The notes below the pieces were generated by a model that searched no databases, was not told the DNA's origin, and saw only the letters and a program-made list of their open reading frames with translations. Position numbers and translations under genes: made by a program. From positions 124,001-188,000 of the forward strand of contig NZ_JAUQSW010000008.1 of assembly GCF_030581075.1 (NCBI RefSeq): a stretch of DNA of 64,000 nt. The letters are read 5' to 3'. Origin of the DNA: Hymenobacter cheonanensis (GTDB lineage: Bacteria > Bacteroidota > Bacteroidia > Cytophagales > Hymenobacteraceae). This document shows positions 32,949 to 41,976 of the stretch, in pieces. Within the stretch, counting starts at the first letter, position 1. The number at the start of each line of letters is the position of its first letter.

Positions 32949-33392
32949 ATGCTTGCCGCGCCTGCTTACTCGCCCAGTACCATTCCGGCGGCCCTAACTA
33001 GCCTGGTTACGGTCGTCAGCGACTCCTTTGCCCTCGTAATGGAGGCTCGCACCGGCGTGCCCGCCAAAGTGGCGTTTGCGGTAGCCAACCTCTTGCAAAT
33101 AAGCCTGGAAGAGCTGGCCGAGCTGCTGCACACCACCACCAAAACCCTGCGCACCTACCGCGATGCCAATAAGCGCCTGGCCCCCGCCGCCAGCGAGCAG
33201 GTGCTGAAGCTGCTGGCCCTGGCCCGGCAGGGCGGCGAGGTATTTGGCGAGGCGGCGGCTTTCCGGCGCTGGCTGGGCAAGCCGGCGTTTGGGCTCGATA
33301 ACCAGCCGCCGCTAGCCCTGCTCCAAACGAGCGGGGGCATCGACCTCGTGGCCGAGGAAGTGAGCCGCATTGCCTACGGCGACTTCGCCTAG
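32949..33392 (+). CDS. Antitoxin of a Xre/RES toxin-antitoxin pair
   Basis: 147 residues from ATG 32949. N-terminal Xre-like helix-turn-helix (about 45-85, LLQISLEELAELLHTTTKTLRTYRD) and a C-terminal MbcA/ParS/Xre toxin-binding domain (DUF2384; VFGEAAAFRRWLGKPAFGLDNQPPLALLQT, about 100-130). It neutralises the RES toxin encoded 11 bp downstream and usually represses its own operon. TTTG/TAnnTTTG-like elements lie just upstream (CATCTTTG at 32895-32902). Confidence 0.93.
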   Translation: MLAAPAYSPSTIPAALTSLVTVVSDSFALVMEARTGVPAKVAFAVANLLQISLEELAELLHTTTKTLRTYRDANKRLAPAASEQVLKLLALARQGGEVFGEAAAFRRWLGKPAFGLDNQPPLALLQTSGGIDLVAEEVSRIAYGDFA

Positions 33393-33403
33393 CCCGCCGC
33401 GCA

Positions 33404-33865
33404 GTGGAAATTTACCGCATTTGCCTGGCCAGGTATGCTGGCGAGCTGGTGGCTTCCGGCAATGCCGGCCGCTGGAACCTGCGCGGGCAGTTCGTCATCT
33501 ACGCCGCGGGCAGCCGCGCCCTGGCCTGCCTCGAAAACGTGGTGCACCGCAGCGGCGAGGGCCTGAATAACTTATTCAAAGTCATTCGAATAGAAGTGCC
33601 TGATAACCTGGCTGTGGAAGAGCTGACCCTGGCCCAGCTGCCGGCCGGTTGGCAGCCCACCAGCGCCTACGCCCGCTGCCAGCCCCTGGGGGCCGACTGG
33701 TACCGCCGCCAGCAGGCCGCCGTGCTGCGGGTACCTTCGTCCATCATCGCCCACGAGCACAATTACGTGCTCAATACCCGCCATCCCGATTTCACCCAGA
33801 TTCGCCTGGTAGGTTGGGAAGATTTTGCCTTCGACCCGCGCATTAAAGCCCCCGAGCTGGGCTAG
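33404..33865 (+). CDS. RES-domain toxin
   Basis: 153 residues from GTG 33404. EIYRICLARYAGE and the following GRWN carry the Arg, CLENVVH the Glu and VPSSIIAHEHNYVLNTRHPDF the Ser of the R-E-S signature. RES toxins such as MbcT degrade NAD+ by phosphorolysis and are held inactive by the Xre partner. The gene order antitoxin then toxin is the normal one. Confidence 0.93.
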   Translation: MEIYRICLARYAGELVASGNAGRWNLRGQFVIYAAGSRALACLENVVHRSGEGLNNLFKVIRIEVPDNLAVEELTLAQLPAGWQPTSAYARCQPLGADWYRRQQAAVLRVPSSIIAHEHNYVLNTRHPDFTQIRLVGWEDFAFDPRIKAPELG

Positions 33866-33944
33866 GAGCGGGGCCCCGGCGCTCCGGCCCAGCCGAAAAG
33901 AAGTACCTTAGTAACCCCTCGCTATTTTTACTAGCCCCACCTAT

Positions 33945-34922
33945 ATGGCCATCGCCCCCACTGCTTACACCCCGACGGCCGAGCCCGTGTCGCACCACGT
34001 GCGTGCGCGCCAGCTGCTTAAGGCCCACCCCGAGGTGAAGCGCCTGATGACCCGCAACGCCACTACGGCCCTCATTACGGCGGGCTGCGTGGCCTTGCAG
34101 GTGGCCATGACTTACCTGCTGCACGGCCACGCCTGGTACTGGTCGCTGCTGGCGTCCTACGTGCTAGGGGCGTTTGTGTGCCACACCTTGTTTGTGATTG
34201 TGCACGAGGCCACGCACAACCTGGTTTTTAAGGGCCAGTGGGCCAATGCGGCGGTTGGCATCGCGGCCAACCTGCCGATGGTGATTCCGACGGCCATGAG
34301 CTTTCGCAAGTTTCACCTCAAGCACCACTCGGCGCTCGGCCACTTCGACCACGATGCCGACCTGCCCGACCACTACGAGGCCAAGCTTATTCAGCACTAC
34401 GCCATTGGCAAAGCTATTTGGTTGTTCTTCTTCCCGATTTTTCAGGTGGTGCGCACCTTTCGCTGCCGCAGCGTAGTGCCGTTCGATAAGTACATCGCCG
34501 CCAACTGGGCCGCCCAGATTGCCTTCAACGTGGGCATGTATCTGTGGCTGGGGCCGGGGGCGTTTCTGTACCTGTTTTTCAGCTTCTGGTTTTCGGTGAG
34601 TTTGCACCCGGTGGGTGCCCGCTGGATTCAGGAGCACTACCTCGTGCTGAGCCCCGAGCAGGAAACCACCTCGTACTACGGCCGCCTCAACGGCGTGCAC
34701 CTCAACATCGGCTACCACAACGAGCACCACGACCTGCCCGGCGTGCCCTGGAATAAGCTGCCTGAGCTACGCAAAATGGCGCCCGAGTTCTACGACCCGC
34801 TCTTGCACCACACCAGCTACACCAAGGTGCTGCTGCGCTTTCTCTTCGACCAGGAACTCTCGCTCTACTCGCGCCTCGTGCGCGGCCTGCCCACCGAAAG
34901 CGCGGTGCCCGCCACCAAGTAA
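33945..34922 (+). CDS. Fatty-acid desaturase, DES1-like (dihydroceramide Delta4 type)
   Basis: 325 residues. Three histidine boxes: HEATHN (about residue 86), HLKHHSALG (about 124) and GYHNEHHDLPG (about 255). The last one is the signature of eukaryotic sphingolipid Delta4-desaturase DES1 (GYHNEHHDFP), not of ordinary acyl desaturases. Four membrane segments lie between boxes. Bacteroidota make sphingolipids, so a role in making unsaturated ceramides is likely but unproven. It is a single-gene unit, followed by a gap of about 450 bp. Confidence 0.88.
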   Translation: MAIAPTAYTPTAEPVSHHVRARQLLKAHPEVKRLMTRNATTALITAGCVALQVAMTYLLHGHAWYWSLLASYVLGAFVCHTLFVIVHEATHNLVFKGQWANAAVGIAANLPMVIPTAMSFRKFHLKHHSALGHFDHDADLPDHYEAKLIQHYAIGKAIWLFFFPIFQVVRTFRCRSVVPFDKYIAANWAAQIAFNVGMYLWLGPGAFLYLFFSFWFSVSLHPVGARWIQEHYLVLSPEQETTSYYGRLNGVHLNIGYHNEHHDLPGVPWNKLPELRKMAPEFYDPLLHHTSYTKVLLRFLFDQELSLYSRLVRGLPTESAVPATK

Positions 34923-35132
34923 AGCCAGCGGCTTACCCCGCCCCTGGTACCAGCCCCCACTGCGGCCCGCCCGGGCAGGTAGTGGGGGTTTTGCGTGGGC
35001 CTGGCGCAAACCAGGGGAAAGAGAGTAGGAGGGCTAGCGAGAAGTAATCTCACACAATCGTTAATGTGCTTGTGAGTAAGGTTGCAGCAGAATAAGTTTT
35101 TTTCGGGAGCCAGAAAACGCTTTTAGCCTATC

Positions 35133-35146
35133 TGCAATCGTTTGCA
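35133..35146. promoter_or_regulatory. LacI-type operator candidate upstream of susC
   Basis: TGCAATCGTTTGCA fits the TGCAAnCGnTTGCA pattern of LacI/GalR repressors. A weaker relative, CACAATCGTTAATGTG, lies at 35053-35068. The gap 34923-35375 holds these, a TATTTTTG at 35188, the susC operator and no gene. Confidence 0.55.
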
Positions 35147-35300
35147 AGGCCAAACTAAGCTCGTGGGGAGGCGCTACCCGAACGTTTTATTTTTGTTAAT
35201 TCTGCGAAAAGCCCTTATTATTGTTGCGTTGATTCAAAACGACATCACTCCAACCGGCCCCGAGCCCGGTTTCTGGACCGTAAGATGGCGTTTTTTTTAA

Positions 35301-35330
35301 TTGACTTACACAATCGATTGTGTAATTGTG
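35301..35330 (+). promoter_or_regulatory. susC promoter with 20-bp palindromic operator
   Basis: TTGA (35301-35304) and TAATTGTG (35323-35330) fit the -33 and -7 elements with an 18-bp gap. The 20-bp perfect palindrome TTACACAATCGATTGTGTAA at 35306-35325 fills the space between them, so a bound repressor would block polymerase. A copy with 17 of 20 matches lies at the promoter of the minus-strand GH43 gene (55257-55276). Confidence 0.75.
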
Positions 35331-35375
35331 TTGCTTCTTTTCAAATTCACTTTCCCCACCCAACCCTTCTCGCTC

Positions 35376-38300
35376 ATGAGAAAGTCAGTACCTAAGATGC
35401 GGCGACTCGTATTGCCCGCCGCGCTCAGCTGCCTGCCCCTGCAACCCCTGCTGGCCCACGCCCCGGCCGCGGTCGAAACGCGGGAAGCCACCCGGGCCGC
35501 CGGCCCCATCACGGGTCGCATTGTGGATGAAAAAGGCCAGGGCCTGCCCGGCGTAAACGTGCTGGTGAAGGGCACCAACGTGGGCACCGCTACCAACGCC
35601 GATGGCCGCTACACCCTCGACGCGCCCGCCGGCGCCACGCTGGTATTCTCCTACATCGGCTACGCCAGCCAGGAAGTAGTGGTGGGCGACCGCTCGACGG
35701 TGGACGTGGCCCTGGCCCCCGACAGCCGCTCGCTGAGCGATGTGGTGGTGGTGGGCTACCTCACCGAAGACCGCCAAAACGTAACCAGCGCCGTGTCGGC
35801 GCTCGACGTGAAGGAGGCCCAGAAGGCCCCGGTGGCCACGGCTGTGCAGTCCATTCAGGGCCGCGTAGCGGGCGTGCAGATTCAGGGCTCGGGCGGGCCC
35901 GGCGACACGCCGGTGATTACGGTGCGCGGCCCTGCCAGCGCGGGCTTTGCGAATAGCAACCCGCTCTACGTGATTGACGGGCTCTGGACGGATAACATCC
36001 GCGACCTGAACCCCAACGACATTGCCACGCTCAACGTGCTGAAGGATGCCTCCTCCACGGCCGTGTACGGCTCGCGCGGGGCCAACGGGGTTATTCAGAT
36101 TACGACCAAGCGTGGCAAGGGCGGCGTGCCTACCATCGGCCTCAATGCTTACACCGGCATCGACCAGCTCTACAAGCGCTACAACCTGACCAACGCCAGT
36201 CAGTGGGCCGACCGCGCCGTGCAGGCCTACGCCAACGCCGGCATCGACCCCCTCAACGCCGGCCAGAACAGCCTGGCCGGCGCCGTAAAAACGGCGGGCG
36301 GCAAGTTTGACCCCAACGTGGACACCGACTGGCAGAAGGAATTCTTCCGCACCGGCCGCACCGAAGACTATAACCTGAGCCTGTCGGGCGGCACGGCCGA
36401 CGGCAAAAACGCCAGCAACTACCTCATTTCGGGCGAGTACTTTCACCAGCAAGGCATTGTGCGCGGTCCCGATTTTAAGCGCTACAGCCTGCGCCTGAAC
36501 TCGGGCTTGACCAAAGGCAAGTTTCGGTTTCAGGAAAACGCGCAGCTGACGCACCTGGGCACGACGCTGCTCAACGGCGCGCCGTTTATCGACGTGCTGC
36601 TGTTTTTGCCCAGCATTCCGGTTTATGACGCCAATAACCTCGGGGGCTTTGGCACGGGTAGCACCACGCAGAATACCTTCGCTACCAACCCCGTGGGCGC
36701 GCAAACACTGCTCACGCGCACGCAGTCGGACAACCGCCTGGCCGGCAACTTCACGGTGGATTATTCCATCTTCGATTTCCTGACTTACCGGCTGAACCTG
36801 GCCATCGACGGGCACACCTACAACAACGCCGACGCCCAGCGGGCCGGCATTCTGCGCCAGAACACGCCCATCAATACCACCTCGCTGAGCGAGTACCAGG
36901 GCTACGACGTGTTTTTGATGGCCGAGAACACGCTGAACTTTAACAAGAGCTTCGGCGACCACCACGTGAACGCGCTGGCCGGCTACTCGGAGCAGGACAC
37001 CAAGTACCACAATACCTTTGCCCAGGCGCAGGGCTACACTGCCTTGCCGCAGTACTATTTCGTGCTCGACGCGGGCACGACCTCGGGCGGGGCCTCGGTG
37101 GGCGGGGCCGATGCTGAAATCACCCGGCAGTCGTTTTTCGGCCAGGCTACCTACGATTATAAAAACCGCTACCTGGCCTCGGCCAGCTTCCGGCGCGATG
37201 GCTCGTCGCGCTTTACCCCGCAAAATCGCTGGGGCAACTTTGGCGGCGGCTCGCTGGGCTACCGCATCAGCGAAGAGGAGTTCTTCAAGAATGCCCTGCC
37301 GCAGATTAACAACCTGAAGGTGCGGGCCAGCTACGGCCTCATCGGCAACGAGGCGCTGGGCGGGGCTTACTTCGGGGCCTACCTGCCGTACCCCAGCGTG
37401 GCCCAGAGCGTGAACTACGTGCTGGGCTCGGGCCAGACCTTCGTGAACGGGGCCACCCAGATTACCCTGGCTAGCCCCGACATCAAGTGGGAAGAGCGCC
37501 GCACCAAGGATATCGGCCTCGACCTGGCCTTGCTCGACAACCGCCTGAGCCTGTCGGCCGACTACTACATTGCCGAAACGCGCAACGCCTTGGCACCCAC
37601 GCAGCTACCAGTGTACCTGGGCAACTTTGGCGGGGCGCTGTACCGCAACGCGGGCAATATCGAAAACCGGGGCTTTGAGCTGGCGCTAGGCTACCACGAA
37701 ACGCGGAAGGCCTTCACTTACGGGGCCGACGTGACGCTGACTACCCTGCGCAACCGCGTGACGGCCCTGCCCAACGCGGGCCAGCAGATACCCGACGGCG
37801 CCGGCCTGACCCTGACTACGGTAGGCCAGCCGCTGGGCGAGTTCTACCTGATTCCGATGGCGGGCATCTTCCAGTCGAAAGACGAGGTGAACGCTTACAA
37901 GAGCGCCGATGGCAAAGTCATTCAGCCCTACGCTTCGGGCGGCGACGTGAAGTACACCGACACCAACGGCGACGGGGTTATCGACTCGAAAGACCGCGTG
38001 TTTGTGGGCTCGCCCTACCCGAAAATGCAGTACGGCCTGAACCTGACGGCCGCCTACAAAGGCTTCGACGTGTCGGTGTTCTGGCAGGGCGTGACGGGCA
38101 ACCAGATTTTCAACAACGCCAAGTTTGCCCTGGAGCGCTACGACGGTCCCAATAACTACGAGGCCGACGTAATTCCGTGGACGCCCGACAACCACTCGGC
38201 TAGCGTGCCGCGCCTGCTGCAAGGCGGCAGCACCGACCCCAACCTGGCGCAGTCGGCCGCCCAAAACTCGCTCTACTACACCACGCGCTGGCTTGAAGAT

Positions 38301-38543
38301 GGCGCGTACCTGCGCCTTAAAAACGTGCAGGTGGGCTACACCTTCGGCAAAAATATGCTGGGCTGGGCCCCGGCCATCGGCAGCGTGCGGGTATACGTGA
38401 CGGGCCGCAACCTGGTGACTTTCACCAAGTACTCGGGCTTCGACCCCGAAATCACGGGCACCGAATACTATGGCCGCGGCATCGACAACAGCGCCTACCC
38501 CAACGTGCGCACCCTCACGGCCGGCGTGCAGGCCACTTTTTAA
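35376..38543 (+). CDS. SusC-type TonB-dependent outer-membrane transporter
   Basis: 1055 residues from ATG 35376 (MRKSVPK…), 46 bp after the predicted -7 element; the earlier in-frame ATG at 35301 would start in the promoter. Signal peptide (about 1-30), carboxypeptidase-regulatory-like domain (ITGRIVDEKGQGLPGVNVLVKG, about 47-130), TonB plug (VVVVGYLTEDRQNVTSAVSALD; NPLYVIDGLW; LKDASSTAVYGSRGANGVIQITTKRG) and a 22-strand barrel to the C-terminal Phe. It imports oligosaccharides together with SusD. The genes downstream make arabinan or arabinogalactan fragments the likely cargo. Confidence 0.97.
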   Translation: MRKSVPKMRRLVLPAALSCLPLQPLLAHAPAAVETREATRAAGPITGRIVDEKGQGLPGVNVLVKGTNVGTATNADGRYTLDAPAGATLVFSYIGYASQEVVVGDRSTVDVALAPDSRSLSDVVVVGYLTEDRQNVTSAVSALDVKEAQKAPVATAVQSIQGRVAGVQIQGSGGPGDTPVITVRGPASAGFANSNPLYVIDGLWTDNIRDLNPNDIATLNVLKDASSTAVYGSRGANGVIQITTKRGKGGVPTIGLNAYTGIDQLYKRYNLTNASQWADRAVQAYANAGIDPLNAGQNSLAGAVKTAGGKFDPNVDTDWQKEFFRTGRTEDYNLSLSGGTADGKNASNYLISGEYFHQQGIVRGPDFKRYSLRLNSGLTKGKFRFQENAQLTHLGTTLLNGAPFIDVLLFLPSIPVYDANNLGGFGTGSTTQNTFATNPVGAQTLLTRTQSDNRLAGNFTVDYSIFDFLTYRLNLAIDGHTYNNADAQRAGILRQNTPINTTSLSEYQGYDVFLMAENTLNFNKSFGDHHVNALAGYSEQDTKYHNTFAQAQGYTALPQYYFVLDAGTTSGGASVGGADAEITRQSFFGQATYDYKNRYLASASFRRDGSSRFTPQNRWGNFGGGSLGYRISEEEFFKNALPQINNLKVRASYGLIGNEALGGAYFGAYLPYPSVAQSVNYVLGSGQTFVNGATQITLASPDIKWEERRTKDIGLDLALLDNRLSLSADYYIAETRNALAPTQLPVYLGNFGGALYRNAGNIENRGFELALGYHETRKAFTYGADVTLTTLRNRVTALPNAGQQIPDGAGLTLTTVGQPLGEFYLIPMAGIFQSKDEVNAYKSADGKVIQPYASGGDVKYTDTNGDGVIDSKDRVFVGSPYPKMQYGLNLTAAYKGFDVSVFWQGVTGNQIFNNAKFALERYDGPNNYEADVIPWTPDNHSASVPRLLQGGSTDPNLAQSAAQNSLYYTTRWLEDGAYLRLKNVQVGYTFGKNMLGWAPAIGSVRVYVTGRNLVTFTKYSGFDPEITGTEYYGRGIDNSAYPNVRTLTAGVQATF

Positions 38544-38634
38544 ATGATTAATGGTTAATGGTTAATTATCAATGGTGGTTATTAACTAACTATCAATAAG
38601 ATAATTAACCACTAACCATTAACCATTAATCATT
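38543..38634. repeat. A/T-rich inverted repeat between susC and susD
   Basis: 38543-38564 and 38613-38634 are perfect 22-bp reverse complements (ATTAATGGTTAATGGTTA), with further pairing inside (GGTTAATTATC with GATAATTAACC). The hairpin may lower transcription from susC into susD. Confidence 0.85.
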
Positions 38635-38650
38635 GAAAAATCTTCTTTTT

Positions 38651-40183
38651 ATGAAATCCCACAAACTCGTTACCCTATTGCTGGCCGGCAGCCTGCTCGG
38701 CACGGCTACCAGCTGCCAGAAGGACCTGCTGGATAAAACCAACCCCAACACGCTGTCCACGGCCCAGTTCTGGCTCACCGCCGACGACGCCACGCGCGGC
38801 GTGACGGCCTGCTACTCGGGCGTGCAGCAGTACGCCTGCTACGGCCACTCGTGGCAGTTTATCACGGCCCGCTCCGACGAGTCGTACAGCCAGAGCCCTT
38901 TCGTGGAGCTGGCCATTTTTACGCGCTTCGTGCAGGCGAATAACAACTTCTTCATCTCGTCTTTTGCCTGGAACGACTACTACCGCACCATTTTCCGCAC
39001 CAACCAGGCGCTGAACCGCATTCCGGCCATCAACATGGACGGCGCGCTGAAAGCGCGCCTGCTGGCCGAAACCCGCTTCATCCGGGCCCTGATGTACTTC
39101 GACCTGGACTCGTTTTTCGGCAACGTACCGCTGATTATCACCGAGTCGACGGCCGACACCCGCGCCAAGCAGGCCACCCCAGCCGAAGTGGAAGCCCAGG
39201 TAATTGCCGACCTGCAAGCCGCCATTCCGGATCTGCCGCTCAGCTATGGCTCGGCCGACCTGGGCCGCGTGACCAAGGGCGCCGCCCAGGCCCTGCTGGC
39301 CAAGATGTACATGCAGCAGCGCAAGTACACGGAGGCTTCGGCCCTGTTCACGACCATTATCAACTCGGGCCGCTACTCGCTGGTGTCGAGCTACCTCGAC
39401 AACTTCACCGAAACCAACGAGAACAACAGCGAGTCGCTGTTTGAGGTGCAGTACTCGGGCGCGGTGCTCGACGTGGGCCAGGGCCAGGACAACTCGCGCT
39501 CGTCGGAGGGTTACGACCGGCCCAACTTCTTTGGGCCGCCCGTGTACTCGTTTGCCGACGTGCAGCCCCGCCAGTGGCTCACGGCCGCCTACACCGATTC
39601 GACCACGGCGCTGGTGCCCGGCACCAAGAAGCACGCCATCGACCCGCGCCGCGATATCTCCATCATCAGCGCCCTTAACCCCGACCGTTTCTACGGCAAA
39701 ACCTTCTCGGAGCTGGGCTACAACCCCAGCCAGCAATACTGGCGCAAATACCTGAACGACCGCACCCGCACCACACCCGAAAACTTTACCTCGGGCATCA
39801 ATTTCCGGGTGATTCGCTACGCTGATGTGCTGCTGCTGCAAGCTGAGGCCCTGAACGAGCTGGGCCAGACGGCCGCCGCCGTGGCCCTGGTGAAGCAGGT
39901 GCGCGACCGCGTGGGCATTGCCACGCCGGCCGCCAGCACCTTCACGCAAGCCAGCCTGCGCCTGTATATGCGCGACGAGCGCGGCCGCGAGCTGGCCGGC
40001 GAAGGCCAGCGCTGGTTCGATATCAACCGCTGGGGCTTGCTCGATAACCAAACTGGCCTGGACTACCTCATCGCCAAGGACCCCGATTTCACCAACTTCG
40101 TGCTGGGCAAGTCGAAGCTGCTGCCCATTCCGCAGAACGACATTGATATTGACCCCAATATCAAGCAAAATCCTGGCTATTAG
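38651..40183 (+). CDS. SusD/RagB family surface glycan-binding lipoprotein
   Basis: 510 residues from ATG 38651. Lipoprotein signal with lipobox TATSC (about residue 22). SusD-like N-terminal part (DKTNPNTLSTAQFWLTADDATRGVTACYSG), TPR-like helices (AAQALLAKMYMQQRKYTEASALFTTIINSG) and the C-terminal RagB/SusD domain (INFRVIRYADVLLLQAEALNELG; RDERGRELAGEGQRWFDINRWG). It forms the lid on the SusC barrel. Confidence 0.97.
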   Translation: MKSHKLVTLLLAGSLLGTATSCQKDLLDKTNPNTLSTAQFWLTADDATRGVTACYSGVQQYACYGHSWQFITARSDESYSQSPFVELAIFTRFVQANNNFFISSFAWNDYYRTIFRTNQALNRIPAINMDGALKARLLAETRFIRALMYFDLDSFFGNVPLIITESTADTRAKQATPAEVEAQVIADLQAAIPDLPLSYGSADLGRVTKGAAQALLAKMYMQQRKYTEASALFTTIINSGRYSLVSSYLDNFTETNENNSESLFEVQYSGAVLDVGQGQDNSRSSEGYDRPNFFGPPVYSFADVQPRQWLTAAYTDSTTALVPGTKKHAIDPRRDISIISALNPDRFYGKTFSELGYNPSQQYWRKYLNDRTRTTPENFTSGINFRVIRYADVLLLQAEALNELGQTAAAVALVKQVRDRVGIATPAASTFTQASLRLYMRDERGRELAGEGQRWFDINRWGLLDNQTGLDYLIAKDPDFTNFVLGKSKLLPIPQNDIDIDPNIKQNPGY

Positions 40184-40269
40184 TTTGTTGTTGATTGGCC
40201 GCTGCGCTTCCCGCTAGGGTGGGGTAGCGGCCAATTGGCTGTTTCAACCGCTTTCTTTTCCCACCCGAT

Positions 40270-41958
40270 ATGGTTGCTTCCTTACTCGTTCGCGCGCGGC
40301 AGCTAGCCCTGCTGGTAGCTGTTTTGGTGGCCTGGGCCGTGGCGCCGGCCTATGCGCTGCAGGGCGCGCTCGGCATTCACGACCCGTCCACGATTGTTAA
40401 AAGCGGCAACACCTACTGGGTGTTCGGCACCGGCGACGGCATTGCCTGCAAATATTCCACGGACCTCATCAACTGGACCGATGCCAAGTCGGTGTACACC
40501 AAAACCCTTTACCCAGGCTGGATAAACGGCAAGGTGCCGGGCTTCGCGGGCACGTTTTGGGCGCCCGAGTGCAAGTACCTGAACGGCAAGTACTACCTGT
40601 ACTACTCGTGCTCCACGTTTGGCTCGCAGGTATCGACCATCGGGCTGGCCACCAACCCCACCCTCGACCCGGCCAGCCCCGATTTTAAGTGGACCGACCA
40701 GGGCGAGGTAGTATCGAGCACGGCGCTCGGCAACAGCGCCCCCAATGCTATCGACCCGGCTTTGTTTACCGATGCCAGCAATAATTTGTGGCTGACCTAC
40801 GGCTCGTACTTCGGCGGCATCCGCGTCACGCAGCTCGACGCTGCTACGGGCAAGCCGCTCAACGTCAATACACAGTACGCCGTGGCCAATGGGGGAGTGG
40901 AGGCTTCGTACGTGGCCTATAACAACGGCTACTACTACCTGTTTGTGAACCGGGGCACCTGTTGCAACGGCGCGGCCAGCACCTACTACATCCAGGTTGG
41001 GCGCTCGGCTAGCCCCACGGGCCCGTTTCTGGACCAGGCGGGCGCCGACCTCAACAATAATGGCGGCACCACTTTGCTCAGCAAGTCGGGCCGCTACGTG
41101 GGGCCGGGCCACGCCGGGCTGCTCACCGAAGGCGGCATCACGTATTTCAGCCACCACTACTACGACGGCTACGACAACGGCGCGCCCAAGCTAGGCCTGG
41201 CCCAGCTGACGTGGGGCACCACCGGCTGGCCCACCGTGAGCCGCGACTGGCTGGCCGCCGGCCGCTACACCATCAAGAGCCAGAACAGCGGCCTGGTGTG
41301 GGATGCCTGGGGCTGCACCGGCGTATCGGGCCAGATGGTGGCCCAGGGTACCCCTAGCGGCCTCACCTGCCAGCAGTGGGACCTGGTGCCGCTGGGCACG
41401 GGGTACTATAAAATCACCAACGCCCTGGGCGGGCTGGCCCTGGACGTCATCAACTGCCTGCCCGATGCTGGCACCAAGTTGCAGCTCTACGCCTCCAATG
41501 GCCTGGTGTGCCAGCAGTACGGCATCGAGCGGGCTAGCAACGGCGACTACATTTTTACCTCGGCCACCGGCAACAACGTGGTGGAGGTGCCTAACTGCTC
41601 GACCACCCCGGGCCAGCAATTGGGCTTGTGGTACTACAACGGCTTTAACTGCCAGCGCTGGACGGCCACGCTGGCCAATGCGCCCCTGGCCGCCGCCTCG
41701 GCCCAGCGCCTGGCGGGCGTTTCGATATACCCGGTGCCGGCCACGGCGGGCAATTTTACGGTCGAGCTGGGTAGTCTGGGGGCTAGCAGCAGCACCACGG
41801 TGGAGGTCTTTAACCTGCTTGGGCAGCCGGTGTACCGGCGGGAGTTTGGCCCGCAGCAAACCAGGCTAGCCGTCGCCGCTGGCCTGTCGGCGGGCAGCTA
41901 CTTGGTGCGAGTACGCCGCGAAGGGGGCATATTTACGCAAAAAGTGCCCGTTTTTTAA
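40270..41958 (+). CDS. Secreted GH43 arabinan hydrolase with ricin-type lectin domain and T9SS tag
   Basis: 562 residues. Signal peptide (about 1-29). GH43 five-bladed propeller (about 33-330): IHDPSTIVKSGNTYWVF with the base Asp, FWAPECKYLNGKYYLYYS, NAIDPALF with the pKa-setting Asp and GGVEASYVAYNNGYYYLFVNRGTCC with the acid Glu, all as in endo-1,5-alpha-L-arabinanases. A RICIN/CBM13-like domain (about 335-470) with repeated Q-W motifs follows, then a type IX secretion C-terminal domain (about 485-562: VSIYPVPATAGNF, VEVFNLLGQPVYRREF, LSAGSYLVRV). One of three paralogues in this locus. Confidence 0.93.
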   Translation: MVASLLVRARQLALLVAVLVAWAVAPAYALQGALGIHDPSTIVKSGNTYWVFGTGDGIACKYSTDLINWTDAKSVYTKTLYPGWINGKVPGFAGTFWAPECKYLNGKYYLYYSCSTFGSQVSTIGLATNPTLDPASPDFKWTDQGEVVSSTALGNSAPNAIDPALFTDASNNLWLTYGSYFGGIRVTQLDAATGKPLNVNTQYAVANGGVEASYVAYNNGYYYLFVNRGTCCNGAASTYYIQVGRSASPTGPFLDQAGADLNNNGGTTLLSKSGRYVGPGHAGLLTEGGITYFSHHYYDGYDNGAPKLGLAQLTWGTTGWPTVSRDWLAAGRYTIKSQNSGLVWDAWGCTGVSGQMVAQGTPSGLTCQQWDLVPLGTGYYKITNALGGLALDVINCLPDAGTKLQLYASNGLVCQQYGIERASNGDYIFTSATGNNVVEVPNCSTTPGQQLGLWYYNGFNCQRWTATLANAPLAAASAQRLAGVSIYPVPATAGNFTVELGSLGASSSTTVEVFNLLGQPVYRREFGPQQTRLAVAAGLSAGSYLVRVRREGGIFTQKVPVF

Positions 41959-41976
41959 TCTTTGTTCTTTCTGATA

